The notes: generated from the sequence alone by a model not told the origin. Positions 42,884-53,041 are shown, counted from the first letter of the stretch. The stretch: DNA of 64,000 nucleotides from an uncultured Lachnospiraceae bacterium (GCA_934408585.1 CAKRVA010000004.1:1-64000), one strand, 5' to 3'. Made by a program: numbers and translations.

Positions 42884-45800
42884 GTGCGGGAAGCGATAGA
42901 CAGAATTTTGGAAGGAAAGTTTAATAATGATGTTCACTCCCTTGATTTTTCGAGTCCAGTAATTGAACTGGTATTACAGCCGGGAGAGCAATACGAGGGA
43001 AACTTTACCATTTTAGGTCGCGCAAATGTTTATACGGAAGGAACCGTTTCGTCTACCCGTTTAAGAATGAAGTGTCTGGTAGAACAGTTTGTAGGCACGA
43101 AGGAAGAAATTCCGTATGTATTTGATGCCAGGGGAATGGCTGACGGGGACGAATTAAAAGGAGAATTTCGAATCGTATCGAATCAGGGAGAATATTTTAT
43201 CCCCTATGATATAAAAATTAGAACGGAAAATCTGGATTCAAGTCTTGGAAAGATCAAGAACCTTTTTCACTTTACAAATCTGGCAAAGACCAATTGGGAG
43301 GAGGCAGTTGCACTGTTTTACTCTCCTGATTTTGTGCGCATTTTGGGTGGAGTGGACAGACAGTATCGTGAAGCATACCGTGGACTTGTGAGCGGAGAAC
43401 ACAAGGAGCAGTACGTCGAAGAATTTTTACTTGAAGTCAAAAAGAAACAGGAAATTGAGTATCTGATTGAAGAACAGGAAATTCGTGTAGACAATCCGAT
43501 TGGAACCATTGAAAAACGTATTGCCATTCAGCGGAATGGATGGGGATATTCCGAGCTTTCGGTGCAAATCGAAGGAGATTTTCTTTCGGCAGAAAAAACG
43601 CAGTTAAGGGATGAGGATTTTCTGGGGAACCACTATCAGTTTCCTGTTTACATATCGGAAGAGAAGCTTCATTATGGAAAAAATTATGGAGTCGTCAGAT
43701 TTTGCAATGCTTATACCAATGTGGAGGTAAAAATCATTGCGTATAAGCAGCAGATAAACCGCAGATTTTTGGAAATCAAGCGGCAGAAAAAGCATGCTAT
43801 CGTAGAACTGATGCAATATTATCAGGCTTTCCGGACGAAAAAGATCGGCGCGCCTCTGTGGATGAGTGAAACGGAAAAAATCATTGATCGCCTGATTGAA
43901 CTGGACAGTAATGATCCGGCGTATCTGCTGTTGCGGGTTCAGCTGTTAATTACACAGGAACGAAATAACGAAGCGGAATGGCTGATGGGACAGATTGACG
44001 GTATGCTGGTGGAGAATTATAATCCGACGCTTTACTGTTATTATATGTATTTGTCTACCTTGCTGAATCGCAAAGAAGACTATATTGATGAAATGGCAAC
44101 GCAGGTAGAGTATGTTTTCCGGGAAAACAGGAACAACTGGCGGATAGCATGGCTGTTGATTTATCTTTCCGGAGATTATTCCAGAAGTCCGTCCAAAAAG
44201 TGGATGGTACTGGAAGAGCAGTTTTTAAAGGGTGCAAACAGTCCGGTCATTTATATTGAGGCATACCATCTGATTGCAGCAAATCCAACGTTGTTAATGC
44301 AGCTTGGCGAGTTTGAAATCCAGGTGCTTTCCTATGCGGCAAAAGCAGAGCTTCTGACCGCAGACGTTATTGAACAGATTATTTATCTCGCACAAAAGAA
44401 AAAAGGATACCATAAGCGTATTTACAGTATTTTATGTGCATGCTATCAGGTATTTCCGACCGATGATGTATTACAGGCAATCTGTACGATACTGATTAAT
44501 GGAAATGTTACCGACAAAAAGGCATTTTCCTGGTATGAAAAGGGAATCCAGAAGGAACTCCGGATTACGAGATTATATGAATATTATATGATGTCTTTGG
44601 AATTGGACGAGCATGTGACAATTCCTAAAATGGTATTGATGTACTTTGCTTTTGACAGCAATCTTGATGTGATACACAATTCGTTCCTGTATGCTTATAT
44701 CTATCGGAACAAATCCTTATATCCCGAATTGTTTGAAAGCTATCGGGAGCAGATAGACCGATTTGTTGTTTTTCAGATTTTAAAGGGAAAAAGTAACAAA
44801 TGGCTCGCTTATTTATATAAAAACATGATTACGGAAGGTCATATTACGGAAGAAAGTGCTGTAGGACTGTCAACAATTCTGTTTACTTATCAGATGAAGT
44901 TGAAGCGCAAAAATATCTGCAAGGTGATTCTGATTTATAAATGTCTCAGAAGAGAACTGGAATATCCGGTTTCCGGACAGGAACTTTGTATTCCGGTATA
45001 TGGAAATGATTATCGTATCATTTTGGAAGACACTGCCGGAAATCGTTTCTGCAGGGAAAATGAATATGAACTGGTCCGGATGATGATTCCTGATAAAATT
45101 GCATCGATGATTGAACCATATATCAATGATCAGGTTTTGTTTGACTTATGGTTATGCGAACACGGTAGAGAGTTCTCTTCCGTTTCCGAAGAAAACGTCG
45201 AGCATATGAAACGAATTATGAATTCTCCAATGATTAAGGAAGATATTCAGCGTGAAATCCGTATGAAGCTGATACATTTCTTTTATGATAAGGACCGGAT
45301 GCAGGAACTGGATGAATGTCTGGAAGAAATGACCGTGGAACAGGTTTCCGCGGATGCTATGTCACAGGTAATCCGGTTTATGGTCATCCGGGGGATGTAT
45401 GAGAAGGCCTATGAGTGGATTTGCGTCTGTGGTGGTGAGGGCATTGAGGCAAAACTGATTGTACGGTTATGCAGCAGACTCATTGCACAGAATGAAATAG
45501 AAGATGAAAAAATGATGACAGCACTTGTGCATCATGCATTTCTGGCAGGAAAATACGATGAAAATCTTCTGAATTATTTATGCCGTGCATTTTGCGGAAC
45601 GATTAAAGAAATGCGTGATATCTGGAAAGCTGCGGAAGATTTCGGCGTAGACACCCGCGAACTGAGTGAACGTATCCTGGTGCAGATGCTTTATACCGGG
45701 GCGTTTGTGGGAAACACCATGGCTATTTTCAAAAGCTATGTGGAAAAAGGAGCCAATACACAGATTGAGATGGCATTCCTGGCACAGTCCTCATATGACT

Positions 45801-46444
45801 ATTTTGTGAAGGACAAGCTTACGGATAAAATCCTGCTGGAGGAAATTCAGCGGTTGCTGAAGCAGGGAGAGGAACTGCCTTTTGTCTGCCGGCTGGCTTA
45901 TACAAGATATTACGCCGAGCATAAGAAGCAGATTGACGAAACGGTTTCGGCAAATCTGCTGGTATTTCTCCGGGAACAGCTTGCACAGAATCTGAGTTTC
46001 CCGTTCTACAAGGAATTTGCAGAGCAAATTACATTTATGCATAAATTTATGGATAAAACGATGGTGGAATACCGCATGAAAGAAGGAAACCGTGCCATCA
46101 TACACTATGTCATTGAACGGGAAGGCAATGATGAAAACGAATATATAAAAGAAGAAATGCGGAACATGTATGGCGGGGTCTGCGTAAAGGAGTTTACCCT
46201 GTTTTTTGGAGAAACCCTTCAGTATTATATTATTGAGGTGGAAGATGACAAGGAACAGCTTACCGAAAGCGGCACCTTCAGCCGTAGTGATACGGATGTG
46301 ATTCAGAGTATGAGCCGTTATAATCTGATTAATGATATTGCGATGGCAAGAACACTCAGTGATTATGATACCATGGAAAATCTGTTATATGAATATTATG
46401 ACCATGCATATCTGCTTGCAGAACTGTTTGATATGAAAAAATAG
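42884..46444 (+). CDS. Large DUF5717-like protein
   Basis: I read this as a 1186-residue protein starting at GTG 42884, with GGAGG ten bases before, beginning MREAIDRILEGKF. It has no signal peptide or membrane helix. The first about 300 residues look beta-rich, with repeated Ig-like strands (IELVLQPGEQYEGNFTILG); the rest is helical, with TPR/SEL1-like periodicity. It matches my memory of Lachnospiraceae proteins with DUF5717 (N- and C-terminal parts). It is followed by an Hsp70-like fold gene, a TPR gene and a coiled-coil membrane gene with almost no gaps. Function unknown; a cytosolic scaffold is plausible. Confidence 0.8.
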   Translation: MREAIDRILEGKFNNDVHSLDFSSPVIELVLQPGEQYEGNFTILGRANVYTEGTVSSTRLRMKCLVEQFVGTKEEIPYVFDARGMADGDELKGEFRIVSNQGEYFIPYDIKIRTENLDSSLGKIKNLFHFTNLAKTNWEEAVALFYSPDFVRILGGVDRQYREAYRGLVSGEHKEQYVEEFLLEVKKKQEIEYLIEEQEIRVDNPIGTIEKRIAIQRNGWGYSELSVQIEGDFLSAEKTQLRDEDFLGNHYQFPVYISEEKLHYGKNYGVVRFCNAYTNVEVKIIAYKQQINRRFLEIKRQKKHAIVELMQYYQAFRTKKIGAPLWMSETEKIIDRLIELDSNDPAYLLLRVQLLITQERNNEAEWLMGQIDGMLVENYNPTLYCYYMYLSTLLNRKEDYIDEMATQVEYVFRENRNNWRIAWLLIYLSGDYSRSPSKKWMVLEEQFLKGANSPVIYIEAYHLIAANPTLLMQLGEFEIQVLSYAAKAELLTADVIEQIIYLAQKKKGYHKRIYSILCACYQVFPTDDVLQAICTILINGNVTDKKAFSWYEKGIQKELRITRLYEYYMMSLELDEHVTIPKMVLMYFAFDSNLDVIHNSFLYAYIYRNKSLYPELFESYREQIDRFVVFQILKGKSNKWLAYLYKNMITEGHITEESAVGLSTILFTYQMKLKRKNICKVILIYKCLRRELEYPVSGQELCIPVYGNDYRIILEDTAGNRFCRENEYELVRMMIPDKIASMIEPYINDQVLFDLWLCEHGREFSSVSEENVEHMKRIMNSPMIKEDIQREIRMKLIHFFYDKDRMQELDECLEEMTVEQVSADAMSQVIRFMVIRGMYEKAYEWICVCGGEGIEAKLIVRLCSRLIAQNEIEDEKMMTALVHHAFLAGKYDENLLNYLCRAFCGTIKEMRDIWKAAEDFGVDTRELSERILVQMLYTGAFVGNTMAIFKSYVEKGANTQIEMAFLAQSSYDYFVKDKLTDKILLEEIQRLLKQGEELPFVCRLAYTRYYAEHKKQIDETVSANLLVFLREQLAQNLSFPFYKEFAEQITFMHKFMDKTMVEYRMKEGNRAIIHYVIEREGNDENEYIKEEMRNMYGGVCVKEFTLFFGETLQYYIIEVEDDKEQLTESGTFSRSDTDVIQSMSRYNLINDIAMARTLSDYDTMENLLYEYYDHAYLLAELFDMKK

Positions 46445-46459
46445 GAGAACTTGTGAAAC

Positions 46460-47764
46460 ATGTTTCAGGAGCAAAAGGAAAATCAGGCGAAACGAAATGC
46501 CAAAGTGGTAATTGGATATGATTTGGGAAATGCTTTTTCACAGATAAGCTATTATGTGGTGGGAGAGCAGGAACCCAAAACCGTTTCTTCGGTTGCCGGA
46601 ACAGAACAATATAATATTCCTACGGTGTTATGTAAACGTGTTGGTGTAGGGCAGTGGTTTTATGGAAAAGAAGCAATCAAGAATGCCGGGGATGACGGAA
46701 TTCTCGTTGAACAGCTGGTAGATAAGGCATTGCAGGGAGAAGAAGTCCTTGTGGAAGAGATGACCTTTGACCCGGTGGCGTTATTGACACTTTTTGTAAA
46801 GCGAAGCCTTGCACTGTTAAATATGCAGATTTCCATGAGCCAGGTGGAAGCCTTTATGTTTACGGTGGAGGATTTATCGCCGAGAATGGTGGAGGTGCTT
46901 AGCCGCGTAGTGGCAGGACTTCAGTTGAAGTGTTCTAAGATTTATTTCCAGAGCCATATTGAGAGCTTTTATTACTATACATTGCGGCAGCAACAGGAGC
47001 TTTGGAAAAATGAGGTAATGGTATTTGAATATAATGATAAGCTGAAAATGCTTGATTTTTACTGTAATCGAAACACAACACCACATGTAGTCCTGATTCA
47101 GCATATGGAATATGAGGAAATGAAGCGTTGCCAATGGGCACAGGAAGAAAGCCTGAGAAAAGAACAGCAGCAGAATCTGGACGTGCAGTTTGAACAGATT
47201 TGTGAGGAAAGCCTGAAAGAGAGAAATGTAACAACCATTTATCTGATTGGTGACGGTTTTAAGGAAGGCTGGGCGCATGATTCTTTAAGGGTATTATGTA
47301 AAAACAGACGTGTATTTCAAGGTAACAATTTGTATAGTAAGGGCGCCTGCTATGGGGGTATGGAAAAACTGTATCCGGGTGAAATTTCCGGTAATTATGT
47401 TTATTTAGGGGAAGAAAAACTGAAATCCAACATTGGAATGAAAGCTTTGCGCCACGGGGAAGACTCCTACCTTGCCATACTTGATGCAGGAGTAAACTGG
47501 TACGAGGCGAAGAATGATTTTGATGTTATTCTGGAGAGTGGAGATTCCGTTTCCTTCGTCATAACACCACTTACCGGTGGAAAGATACAGGAAAAAACCG
47601 TCATTCTTGATGGCATTCCGGAGCGGCCGAGAAGTACAACGAGATTACGGATTCATGCAGAAATGACTTCCGTTAATCAGCTGTCACTTGAAATTATGGA
47701 TATGGGCTTTGGAGAACTTTTTAAAAGCAGTGGCAGAGGATGGTCGCATAGTATTTCAGTATAA
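46460..47764 (+). CDS. Hsp70/actin-fold protein (DUF5716-like)
   Basis: The 434-residue protein begins like an Hsp70 ATPase: phosphate-1 motif VIGYDLGNAFSQISYYVV near residues 17-34, then FYGKEAIKNAGDDGI like DnaK's GxxAK. Later, TIYLIGDGF and NNLYSKGACYGG correspond to the adenosine-binding end of the fold. The phosphate-2 region (VMVFEYNDKLKMLDFY) lacks the usual DLGGGT, so ATP hydrolysis may be lost or altered. It has no substrate-binding domain of DnaK type. It recalls DUF5716 of Lachnospiraceae. Its neighbours suggest it is the ATP sensor of the four-gene module. Confidence 0.75.
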   Translation: MFQEQKENQAKRNAKVVIGYDLGNAFSQISYYVVGEQEPKTVSSVAGTEQYNIPTVLCKRVGVGQWFYGKEAIKNAGDDGILVEQLVDKALQGEEVLVEEMTFDPVALLTLFVKRSLALLNMQISMSQVEAFMFTVEDLSPRMVEVLSRVVAGLQLKCSKIYFQSHIESFYYYTLRQQQELWKNEVMVFEYNDKLKMLDFYCNRNTTPHVVLIQHMEYEEMKRCQWAQEESLRKEQQQNLDVQFEQICEESLKERNVTTIYLIGDGFKEGWAHDSLRVLCKNRRVFQGNNLYSKGACYGGMEKLYPGEISGNYVYLGEEKLKSNIGMKALRHGEDSYLAILDAGVNWYEAKNDFDVILESGDSVSFVITPLTGGKIQEKTVILDGIPERPRSTTRLRIHAEMTSVNQLSLEIMDMGFGELFKSSGRGWSHSISV

Positions 47765-47779
47765 GAAGAGGAATAAAAC

Positions 47780-48613
47780 ATGGGAAGAGTATTGGTATGT
47801 ACAGGAAAATATGCAAATGAACCATATTATTTTGGCAATGTATGTGTAAACGTATATTGTGTGGAAGAATTATGCTATTTATTTGCCAATAATCCCTTTA
47901 TGATTAATACCGACATTATGGATAAAAAGCTGATTCAGTGGCTTGCCGAGCAATGTGACTTAAAAGAATTGTCGGAGCAGCTGACCGCAGCAATGCGAAA
48001 AGGAATTCAGGCAGGTGAATTTGTGGACATAATTTTAAATTATGTAAACTATTGTACCGAAGAAGAACAACAGGTCATTGACCAGGTGCTGAAAAGCAAT
48101 GCCGGTTTGAATGAATTTGAACGTCGGAAGAAACAGGCAGATTATTTATTGGAGAATCAGCGGTATCAGATGGCACTTAACGAATATGAAAGTCTTTGCA
48201 GAGTGCTTCCGGATACGGAGAGCGCATTACGGCCACAGATATATCACAATATGGGTTACACCTATGCCGGATTATTTATGTTTGATGTAGCAGCAAAATA
48301 TTATAAGCGCGCTTATGAGATGTCCAAGGATGCCTCTTCGGGGATGCAGTATCTTTCTGCACTCCGGATATCTCTGTCAGAAGAAGAGTATATCGCTTTT
48401 ATTGCAGAACATCCGGAATATCATGATTTGTCAATGATGCTTGAAAAGAAGCTTATGGCGGCCAAGGGTGAGTTCGAGGCATCCAGAGAGCACCGGATGC
48501 TTTCAGCTTTGAAAATTTACAAAGAGGAAGGAAATGTTGCTTCCTATTATGAAGAAATCGATAAAATTATTTATCAGTTAAAGGAAAACTATTTACAGTT
48601 GGTAATGGAGTAA
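47780..48613 (+). CDS. TPR-like helical protein of the Hsp70-like module
   Basis: The 277-residue soluble protein has a mixed N-terminal region (MGRVLVCTGKYANEPYYF), then helical hairpins typical of TPRs in the second half (ALNEYESLCRVLPDTESALRPQIYHNMGYTYAGLFMFDVAAKYYKRAYEMSK, residues about 133-184). It lies 15 bp after the Hsp70-like gene and 6 bp before the coiled-coil gene, inside the same operon. TPR proteins commonly bind chaperone tails or act as adaptors. That role here is inference. Confidence 0.7.
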   Translation: MGRVLVCTGKYANEPYYFGNVCVNVYCVEELCYLFANNPFMINTDIMDKKLIQWLAEQCDLKELSEQLTAAMRKGIQAGEFVDIILNYVNYCTEEEQQVIDQVLKSNAGLNEFERRKKQADYLLENQRYQMALNEYESLCRVLPDTESALRPQIYHNMGYTYAGLFMFDVAAKYYKRAYEMSKDASSGMQYLSALRISLSEEEYIAFIAEHPEYHDLSMMLEKKLMAAKGEFEASREHRMLSALKIYKEEGNVASYYEEIDKIIYQLKENYLQLVME

Positions 48614-48619
48614 ACGGAA

Positions 48620-49804
48620 ATGGGATTTTTAAAGAAATTTCTTCAATGGAAACAGAATATCGATGATCCGGTTTACGAGATTGAAGACTGGAATGAAATT
48701 ATTTATGACAGGGATGACCTGCAGATTCATAACCGCAAGCAGCGTCAGGAATACGTTCGGGGATGCCTGGAGCAGATGGCAGAAGCATCCAGGGAAGTCG
48801 CAAATCTGCAGCATGAATATCAGGTAGTTACTTCCTATCTGAAGGATATGGAAGAAATAGAATCTTTGCCGGAGGGAGAAAAGCAGCTTCTGGCAGAGTG
48901 TGCAAAACAGATTGAGAATCTCGAAAAACAGCAGTCAGGTTATCTGAAACGTAAGAACCGGATGTCGGATGAAAAATTTCATCAGATGGAACGGATGGAA
49001 GATGAAATCCAGGAAAACTATGAGAAACTGCTGAAAACCGAAGAGTACCAGGATTTAATAAAAAGAGATTTGAAAAAGCTGGATGGAGAACGACAGGCTT
49101 ATCAGTATCGAAAATCAGAACTGAAGCATATCATCCAGGATACCCGCTCCATGACGATTGTCTGTGGAGTAGCGGTCGTGTTTTGCCTGTTGTTATTATT
49201 GGTGTTGCAATATGTGTTCCATCTGAACACGCAATGGGGATATCTGGCAGCAGTTGGAATCGGTGCGGTTGCCATTACAGCAATTTTTGTAAAATACAAT
49301 GATTCTGTGAGTGAACTGAAACAGGTGGAAAGTGGAATCTGCAGGCTGATTCAGTTACAGAACACGGTAAAAATCCGATATGTGAACAATACACATTTAC
49401 TGGATTATCTGTATCTCAAATATAATGTATCAAGTGCCGGAGAACTTGGAAAAGACTGGCATCAATATCTGGAAGAGAGAGAAGAAAGACATAATTATCA
49501 GCAGGCAGAATTACAACTGGATACAAACCAGAAGGAACTGCTTCATATTTTGCGCCGGTATCAGGTAAAAGACCCGATGATCTGGTTACACCAGACGGGT
49601 GCATTGCTGGACCATAAAGAGATGGTGGAAATTCGGCATGATTTGATTGTGCGAAGACAGTCTTTGCGAAGAAGAATGGATTACAATAAAGAGGTCGTTG
49701 CCGGAAATGCACAGGCAGAGATTAAAGACCTCGTAGAAAAATATCCGAAGTATGCAAAAGAAATTTTGGGAATTGTTGCAGAATATGAAAAGGATTTCAC
49801 TTGA
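48620..49804 (+). CDS. Coiled-coil membrane protein of the Hsp70-like module
   Basis: The 394-residue protein has a long charged coiled coil (about 40-175), two closely spaced membrane helices (about 178-226: TIVCGVAVVFCLLLLLVLQYVFHL and WGYLAAVGIGAVAITAIFV), and a second coiled coil to the C-terminus. Both ends would then face the cytosol. It probably anchors the module to the membrane. Function unknown. The stop codon lies at the -35 of the next promoter. Confidence 0.75.
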   Translation: MGFLKKFLQWKQNIDDPVYEIEDWNEIIYDRDDLQIHNRKQRQEYVRGCLEQMAEASREVANLQHEYQVVTSYLKDMEEIESLPEGEKQLLAECAKQIENLEKQQSGYLKRKNRMSDEKFHQMERMEDEIQENYEKLLKTEEYQDLIKRDLKKLDGERQAYQYRKSELKHIIQDTRSMTIVCGVAVVFCLLLLLVLQYVFHLNTQWGYLAAVGIGAVAITAIFVKYNDSVSELKQVESGICRLIQLQNTVKIRYVNNTHLLDYLYLKYNVSSAGELGKDWHQYLEEREERHNYQQAELQLDTNQKELLHILRRYQVKDPMIWLHQTGALLDHKEMVEIRHDLIVRRQSLRRRMDYNKEVVAGNAQAEIKDLVEKYPKYAKEILGIVAEYEKDFT

Positions 49805-49829
49805 CTTTCCGTTAGGCTCATGATAGCAT
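49801..49829 (+). promoter_or_regulatory. Promoter of the second ABC operon
   Basis: TTGACT at 49801-49806 overlaps the stop codon of the preceding gene. The -10 is TAGCAT at 49824-49829, with a TGA (extended -10) in front and a 17-bp spacer. Confidence 0.65.
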
Positions 49830-49916
49830 GATTTACGGATGCACTTTATTGTGATAAAGAAGTGCAGTATTGCATCTTTGAAAAAAGAGCAAATAACGAG
49901 GAAGGATGGAGTAATT

Positions 49917-50804
49917 ATGAAGAAATTATTAGCACTGATGGTAACTGCTACGATGGTTATCGGACTTATGACAGGCTGTGGTTCTAAGGAAGCAGCTACA
50001 GAGGAAACAGCAACAGAAGAAACAACAAATAGTGAAGACACAGAAAATGCAGAAGCAACAGAAGCAGATACAGACGCAGACGCTGCAGAAGCAGAAACAG
50101 CAGATGGTACAACATTTACCGTTGGATTTGATGCAGAATTTCCACCATATGGATATATGGATGAAAATGGAGAATATACCGGATTTGACCTGGAGCTTGC
50201 ACAGGAGGTTTGTGACAGAAATGGATGGACTCTTGTAAAGCAGCCAATCGACTGGGATGCAAAGGATATGGAACTCAGTTCAGGTTCTATTGATTGTATC
50301 TGGAATGGTTTTACGATGAATGGACGTGAAGATCAGTACACATTCTCTGTTCCTTATGTAGATAACAGCCAGGTATTTGTAGTAAAGGCTGATTCCGGAA
50401 TTACCTCACCTGCAGATCTGGCAGGAAAGAATGTAGGTGTTCAGAAGGATTCTTCCGCACTTGCAGCATTAGAAGGTGATGCAGCAGATCTGGCAGCTAC
50501 ATTTGCAGGATTAAATCAGTATGCAGATTACAATACAGGCTTCCTTGATCTGGAAGCAGGTGCTATCGATGCAATCGCAGTTGACATCGGAGTAGCAGAT
50601 TATCAGCTGGAGTCCAGAGGTGATGCTTATGTGATTCTGGATGAGAAGCTTGCAACCGAACAGTATGGTATCGGATTTAAACTTGGAAATACCGAATTAA
50701 AGGATCAGGTAGAAAAGACCTTATTAGAAATGGCTGATGATGGAAAGTTTATGGAAATCGCAGAAAAATATGGATTAGAAGATAGTGTATGCCTGGGTAA
50801 ATAA
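49917..50804 (+). CDS. Amino-acid ABC transporter substrate-binding lipoprotein 2
   Basis: The 295-residue type-3 binding protein has a lipoprotein signal (MKKLLALM..., lipobox LMTGC, Cys21), a Thr/Glu/Ala-rich low-complexity linker (about 25-62) and an SBP_bac_3 domain with VGFDAEFPPYGYMDENGEYTGFDLELA and GSIDCIWNGFTMNGRE. The true start is the ATG at 49917, 26 codons into the listed frame. It belongs with the permease and ATPase downstream; the specificity is a polar amino acid of unknown identity. Confidence 0.92.
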   Translation: MKKLLALMVTATMVIGLMTGCGSKEAATEETATEETTNSEDTENAEATEADTDADAAEAETADGTTFTVGFDAEFPPYGYMDENGEYTGFDLELAQEVCDRNGWTLVKQPIDWDAKDMELSSGSIDCIWNGFTMNGREDQYTFSVPYVDNSQVFVVKADSGITSPADLAGKNVGVQKDSSALAALEGDAADLAATFAGLNQYADYNTGFLDLEAGAIDAIAVDIGVADYQLESRGDAYVILDEKLATEQYGIGFKLGNTELKDQVEKTLLEMADDGKFMEIAEKYGLEDSVCLGK

Positions 50805-50814
50805 TCAGACATTA

Positions 50815-50842
50815 GGGGCAGAATGAAAATTCTGCCCTATTT
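50815..50842 (+). terminator. Partial terminator between binding-protein and permease genes
   Basis: GGGCAGAA and TTCTGCCC pair around a 6-nt loop, followed by TATTTGATTTT. Such a hairpin after a binding-protein gene often lets it be made in excess over the permease. Confidence 0.7.
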
Positions 50843-50868
50843 GATTTTAAGAAGCTGGAGTATGGAAA

Positions 50869-51516
50869 ATGAGTTTACAGATGATTGTGCAACAATTAGG
50901 ACAGGGAATGTTAGTAACGATAGAAATCTTTTTTCTGACGTTACTTTTTTCATTGCCTCTTGGATTACTGGTAACGTTTGGAAGAATGTCCAAGCATACC
51001 ATCCTAAGAAGTATCAGTAAAATATATATCTCGATTATGAGAGGTACACCGTTAATGTTACAGTTAATTGTGGTGTATTATGGCCCGTACTATTTGTTTC
51101 ACATGAATTTGAAGGGATATCGTTTTCCTGCGATTATTATTGCGTTTTCAATCAATTACGCAGCTTATTTTGCAGAAATTTACCGTGGAGGAATTGAATC
51201 TATGCCGGTGGGACAGTATGAGGCGGCAGAGATTCTGGGATATGGAAAAGCACAGACGTTTTTCAAAATCATTTTTCCACAGGTAATGAAACGCATTCTC
51301 CCCTCCGTTACAAACGAAACAATTACGTTGGTAAAGGATACGTCACTGGCATTTGTTCTGGCACAGGCAGAAATGTTTACGTATGCAAAACAGATTGCTG
51401 CCGCAGAAACAAGCATTATGCCGTTAATGGCAGCAGGCGTCTTTTATTATGTATTTAACCTTCTTGTGGCCTTTATCATGGAGCGGATTGAAAAATCCAT
51501 GAACTATTATCGATAG
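50869..51516 (+). CDS. Amino-acid ABC transporter permease 3
   Basis: The 215-residue HisM-type permease has the RGTPLMLQLIVVYYG block and the EAA loop YEAAEILGYGKAQTFFKIIFPQV. It is the single permease of this system and so probably homodimerises. The ATPase gene follows 12 bp on. Confidence 0.92.
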   Translation: MSLQMIVQQLGQGMLVTIEIFFLTLLFSLPLGLLVTFGRMSKHTILRSISKIYISIMRGTPLMLQLIVVYYGPYYLFHMNLKGYRFPAIIIAFSINYAAYFAEIYRGGIESMPVGQYEAAEILGYGKAQTFFKIIFPQVMKRILPSVTNETITLVKDTSLAFVLAQAEMFTYAKQIAAAETSIMPLMAAGVFYYVFNLLVAFIMERIEKSMNYYR

Positions 51517-51528
51517 GAGAATGTCGGA

Positions 51529-52290
51529 ATGAGCGAAATTTTACTGCAAATGAATCATGTAAAAAAGTGTTTTGGAGATTTGACGGTTCTGAAGGATATT
51601 TCTCTGGAGGTTCACAAGGGAGAAGTGGTTTCGATTATTGGACCGTCCGGTTCCGGAAAATCAACGCTACTGCGTTGTGCAACTTTATTGGAGCATATGG
51701 ATGCAGGAGAACTGATTTATCTGGGAGAAACAGCAGCCCATGAAAAGAATGGAAAATGCGTTTATGCATCTAAGGAGGATTTGAAGAGAATCCGCAAATA
51801 CTTTGGACTGGTATTTCAGAATTTTAATCTATTTCCACATTATAATGTTTTAAAGAATATTATTGATGCACCGGTTTGTGTAGATGGTGTACCAAAGGCA
51901 GAAGCCATTGAAAGAGCACGGCAGCTTCTGAATCAGCTGGGACTTGCAGACAAGGAACAGGCTTATCCCTGCCAGCTTTCCGGCGGACAGCAGCAGCGTG
52001 TATCGATTGCACGTGCGTTGGCATTACAGCCACAGATTTTGTTTTTTGATGAGCCGACATCCGCACTTGACCCGGAGCTTACCGGGGAAGTGCTGAAAGT
52101 AATTAAAGAACTTGCAAAGCAGCATATGACAATGATTATCGTGACACATGAAATGCAGTTTGCAAAAGAAGTATCCGATAAAATTATATTTATGGAACAG
52201 GGAATCATTCAGGCACAGGGAACGCCGGATGAAATTTTTGCGTCAGGAAATGCAAGAGTTCAGGAATTCATTGGAAAACTGAACTCATAA
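51529..52290 (+). CDS. Amino-acid ABC transporter ATP-binding protein 2
   Basis: The 253-residue GlnQ-type ATPase has Walker A GPSGSGKST, signature LSGGQQQR, canonical Walker B FFDEPTSALDPE and H-loop VTHEMQFA. A family-typical insert (HEKNGKCVYASKEDL) occurs before the Q-loop. It completes the second amino-acid importer; the purC gene follows without a clear terminator. Confidence 0.94.
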   Translation: MSEILLQMNHVKKCFGDLTVLKDISLEVHKGEVVSIIGPSGSGKSTLLRCATLLEHMDAGELIYLGETAAHEKNGKCVYASKEDLKRIRKYFGLVFQNFNLFPHYNVLKNIIDAPVCVDGVPKAEAIERARQLLNQLGLADKEQAYPCQLSGGQQQRVSIARALALQPQILFFDEPTSALDPELTGEVLKVIKELAKQHMTMIIVTHEMQFAKEVSDKIIFMEQGIIQAQGTPDEIFASGNARVQEFIGKLNS

Positions 52291-52333
52291 AAAGAATATC
52301 ATTTTAATTGCGAAAGCAGAAATGGAGGAAACT

Positions 52334-53041
52334 ATGAAAAAAATGGAACAGCTTTACGAAGGAAAAGCCAAAAAGGTATTTGCAACAGATGATCCGGATG
52401 TAGTAATTGTGGACTACAAGGATGATGCAACAGCTTTTAACGGTGAAAAGAAGGGAACCATCGTTGGAAAGGGTGTAATCAACAACCGTATGACCAACCA
52501 TGTATTCAAGCTTCTTGAAAAGGAAGGAGTACCTACCCATTTAATCGAGGAGTTAAGTGACCGTGAGACAGCTGTAAAGAAAGTTGAAATCGTACCTCTT
52601 GAGGTAATTATCCGTAACGTGGCAGCAGGAAGTTTCAGCAAAAGACTTGGTGTTCCGGAAGGTACTCCATTTGCAGAACCTACGATTGAGTTCAGCTATA
52701 AAAATGATGAACTGGGTGACCCGTTGATTAACAGCTATTTTGCAGTAGCACTTGGACTTGCAACATGGGAAGAAATTGAAACCATTAAGAAGTATGCATT
52801 TAAGGTAAATGAGGTTTTAAAGGCATATTTCCTGCAGGCAGATATTAAGCTGATTGACTTTAAGATTGAATTCGGACGTTTTCACGGACAGATTCTTCTG
52901 GCTGACGAAACTTCACCGGATACCTGCCGTCTTTGGGATGTACATACCAATGAGAAGCTTGACAAAGACCGTTTCCGCAGAGATATGGGAAATGTAGAAG
53001 AAGCTTATAATGAAGTATTTAAGAGACTTGGCTTGGCATAA
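52334..53041 (+). CDS. purC: SAICAR synthase
   Basis: The 235-residue enzyme has the ATP-binding LYEGKAKKVF start, the EVIIRNVAAGSFSKRLG block and the DFKIEFG signature. It couples CAIR and aspartate in purine synthesis. The ATG at 52334 with GGAGG seven bases upstream is chosen over one four codons earlier that overlaps that site. purB follows 29 bp later. Confidence 0.96.
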   Translation: MKKMEQLYEGKAKKVFATDDPDVVIVDYKDDATAFNGEKKGTIVGKGVINNRMTNHVFKLLEKEGVPTHLIEELSDRETAVKKVEIVPLEVIIRNVAAGSFSKRLGVPEGTPFAEPTIEFSYKNDELGDPLINSYFAVALGLATWEEIETIKKYAFKVNEVLKAYFLQADIKLIDFKIEFGRFHGQILLADETSPDTCRLWDVHTNEKLDKDRFRRDMGNVEEAYNEVFKRLGLA

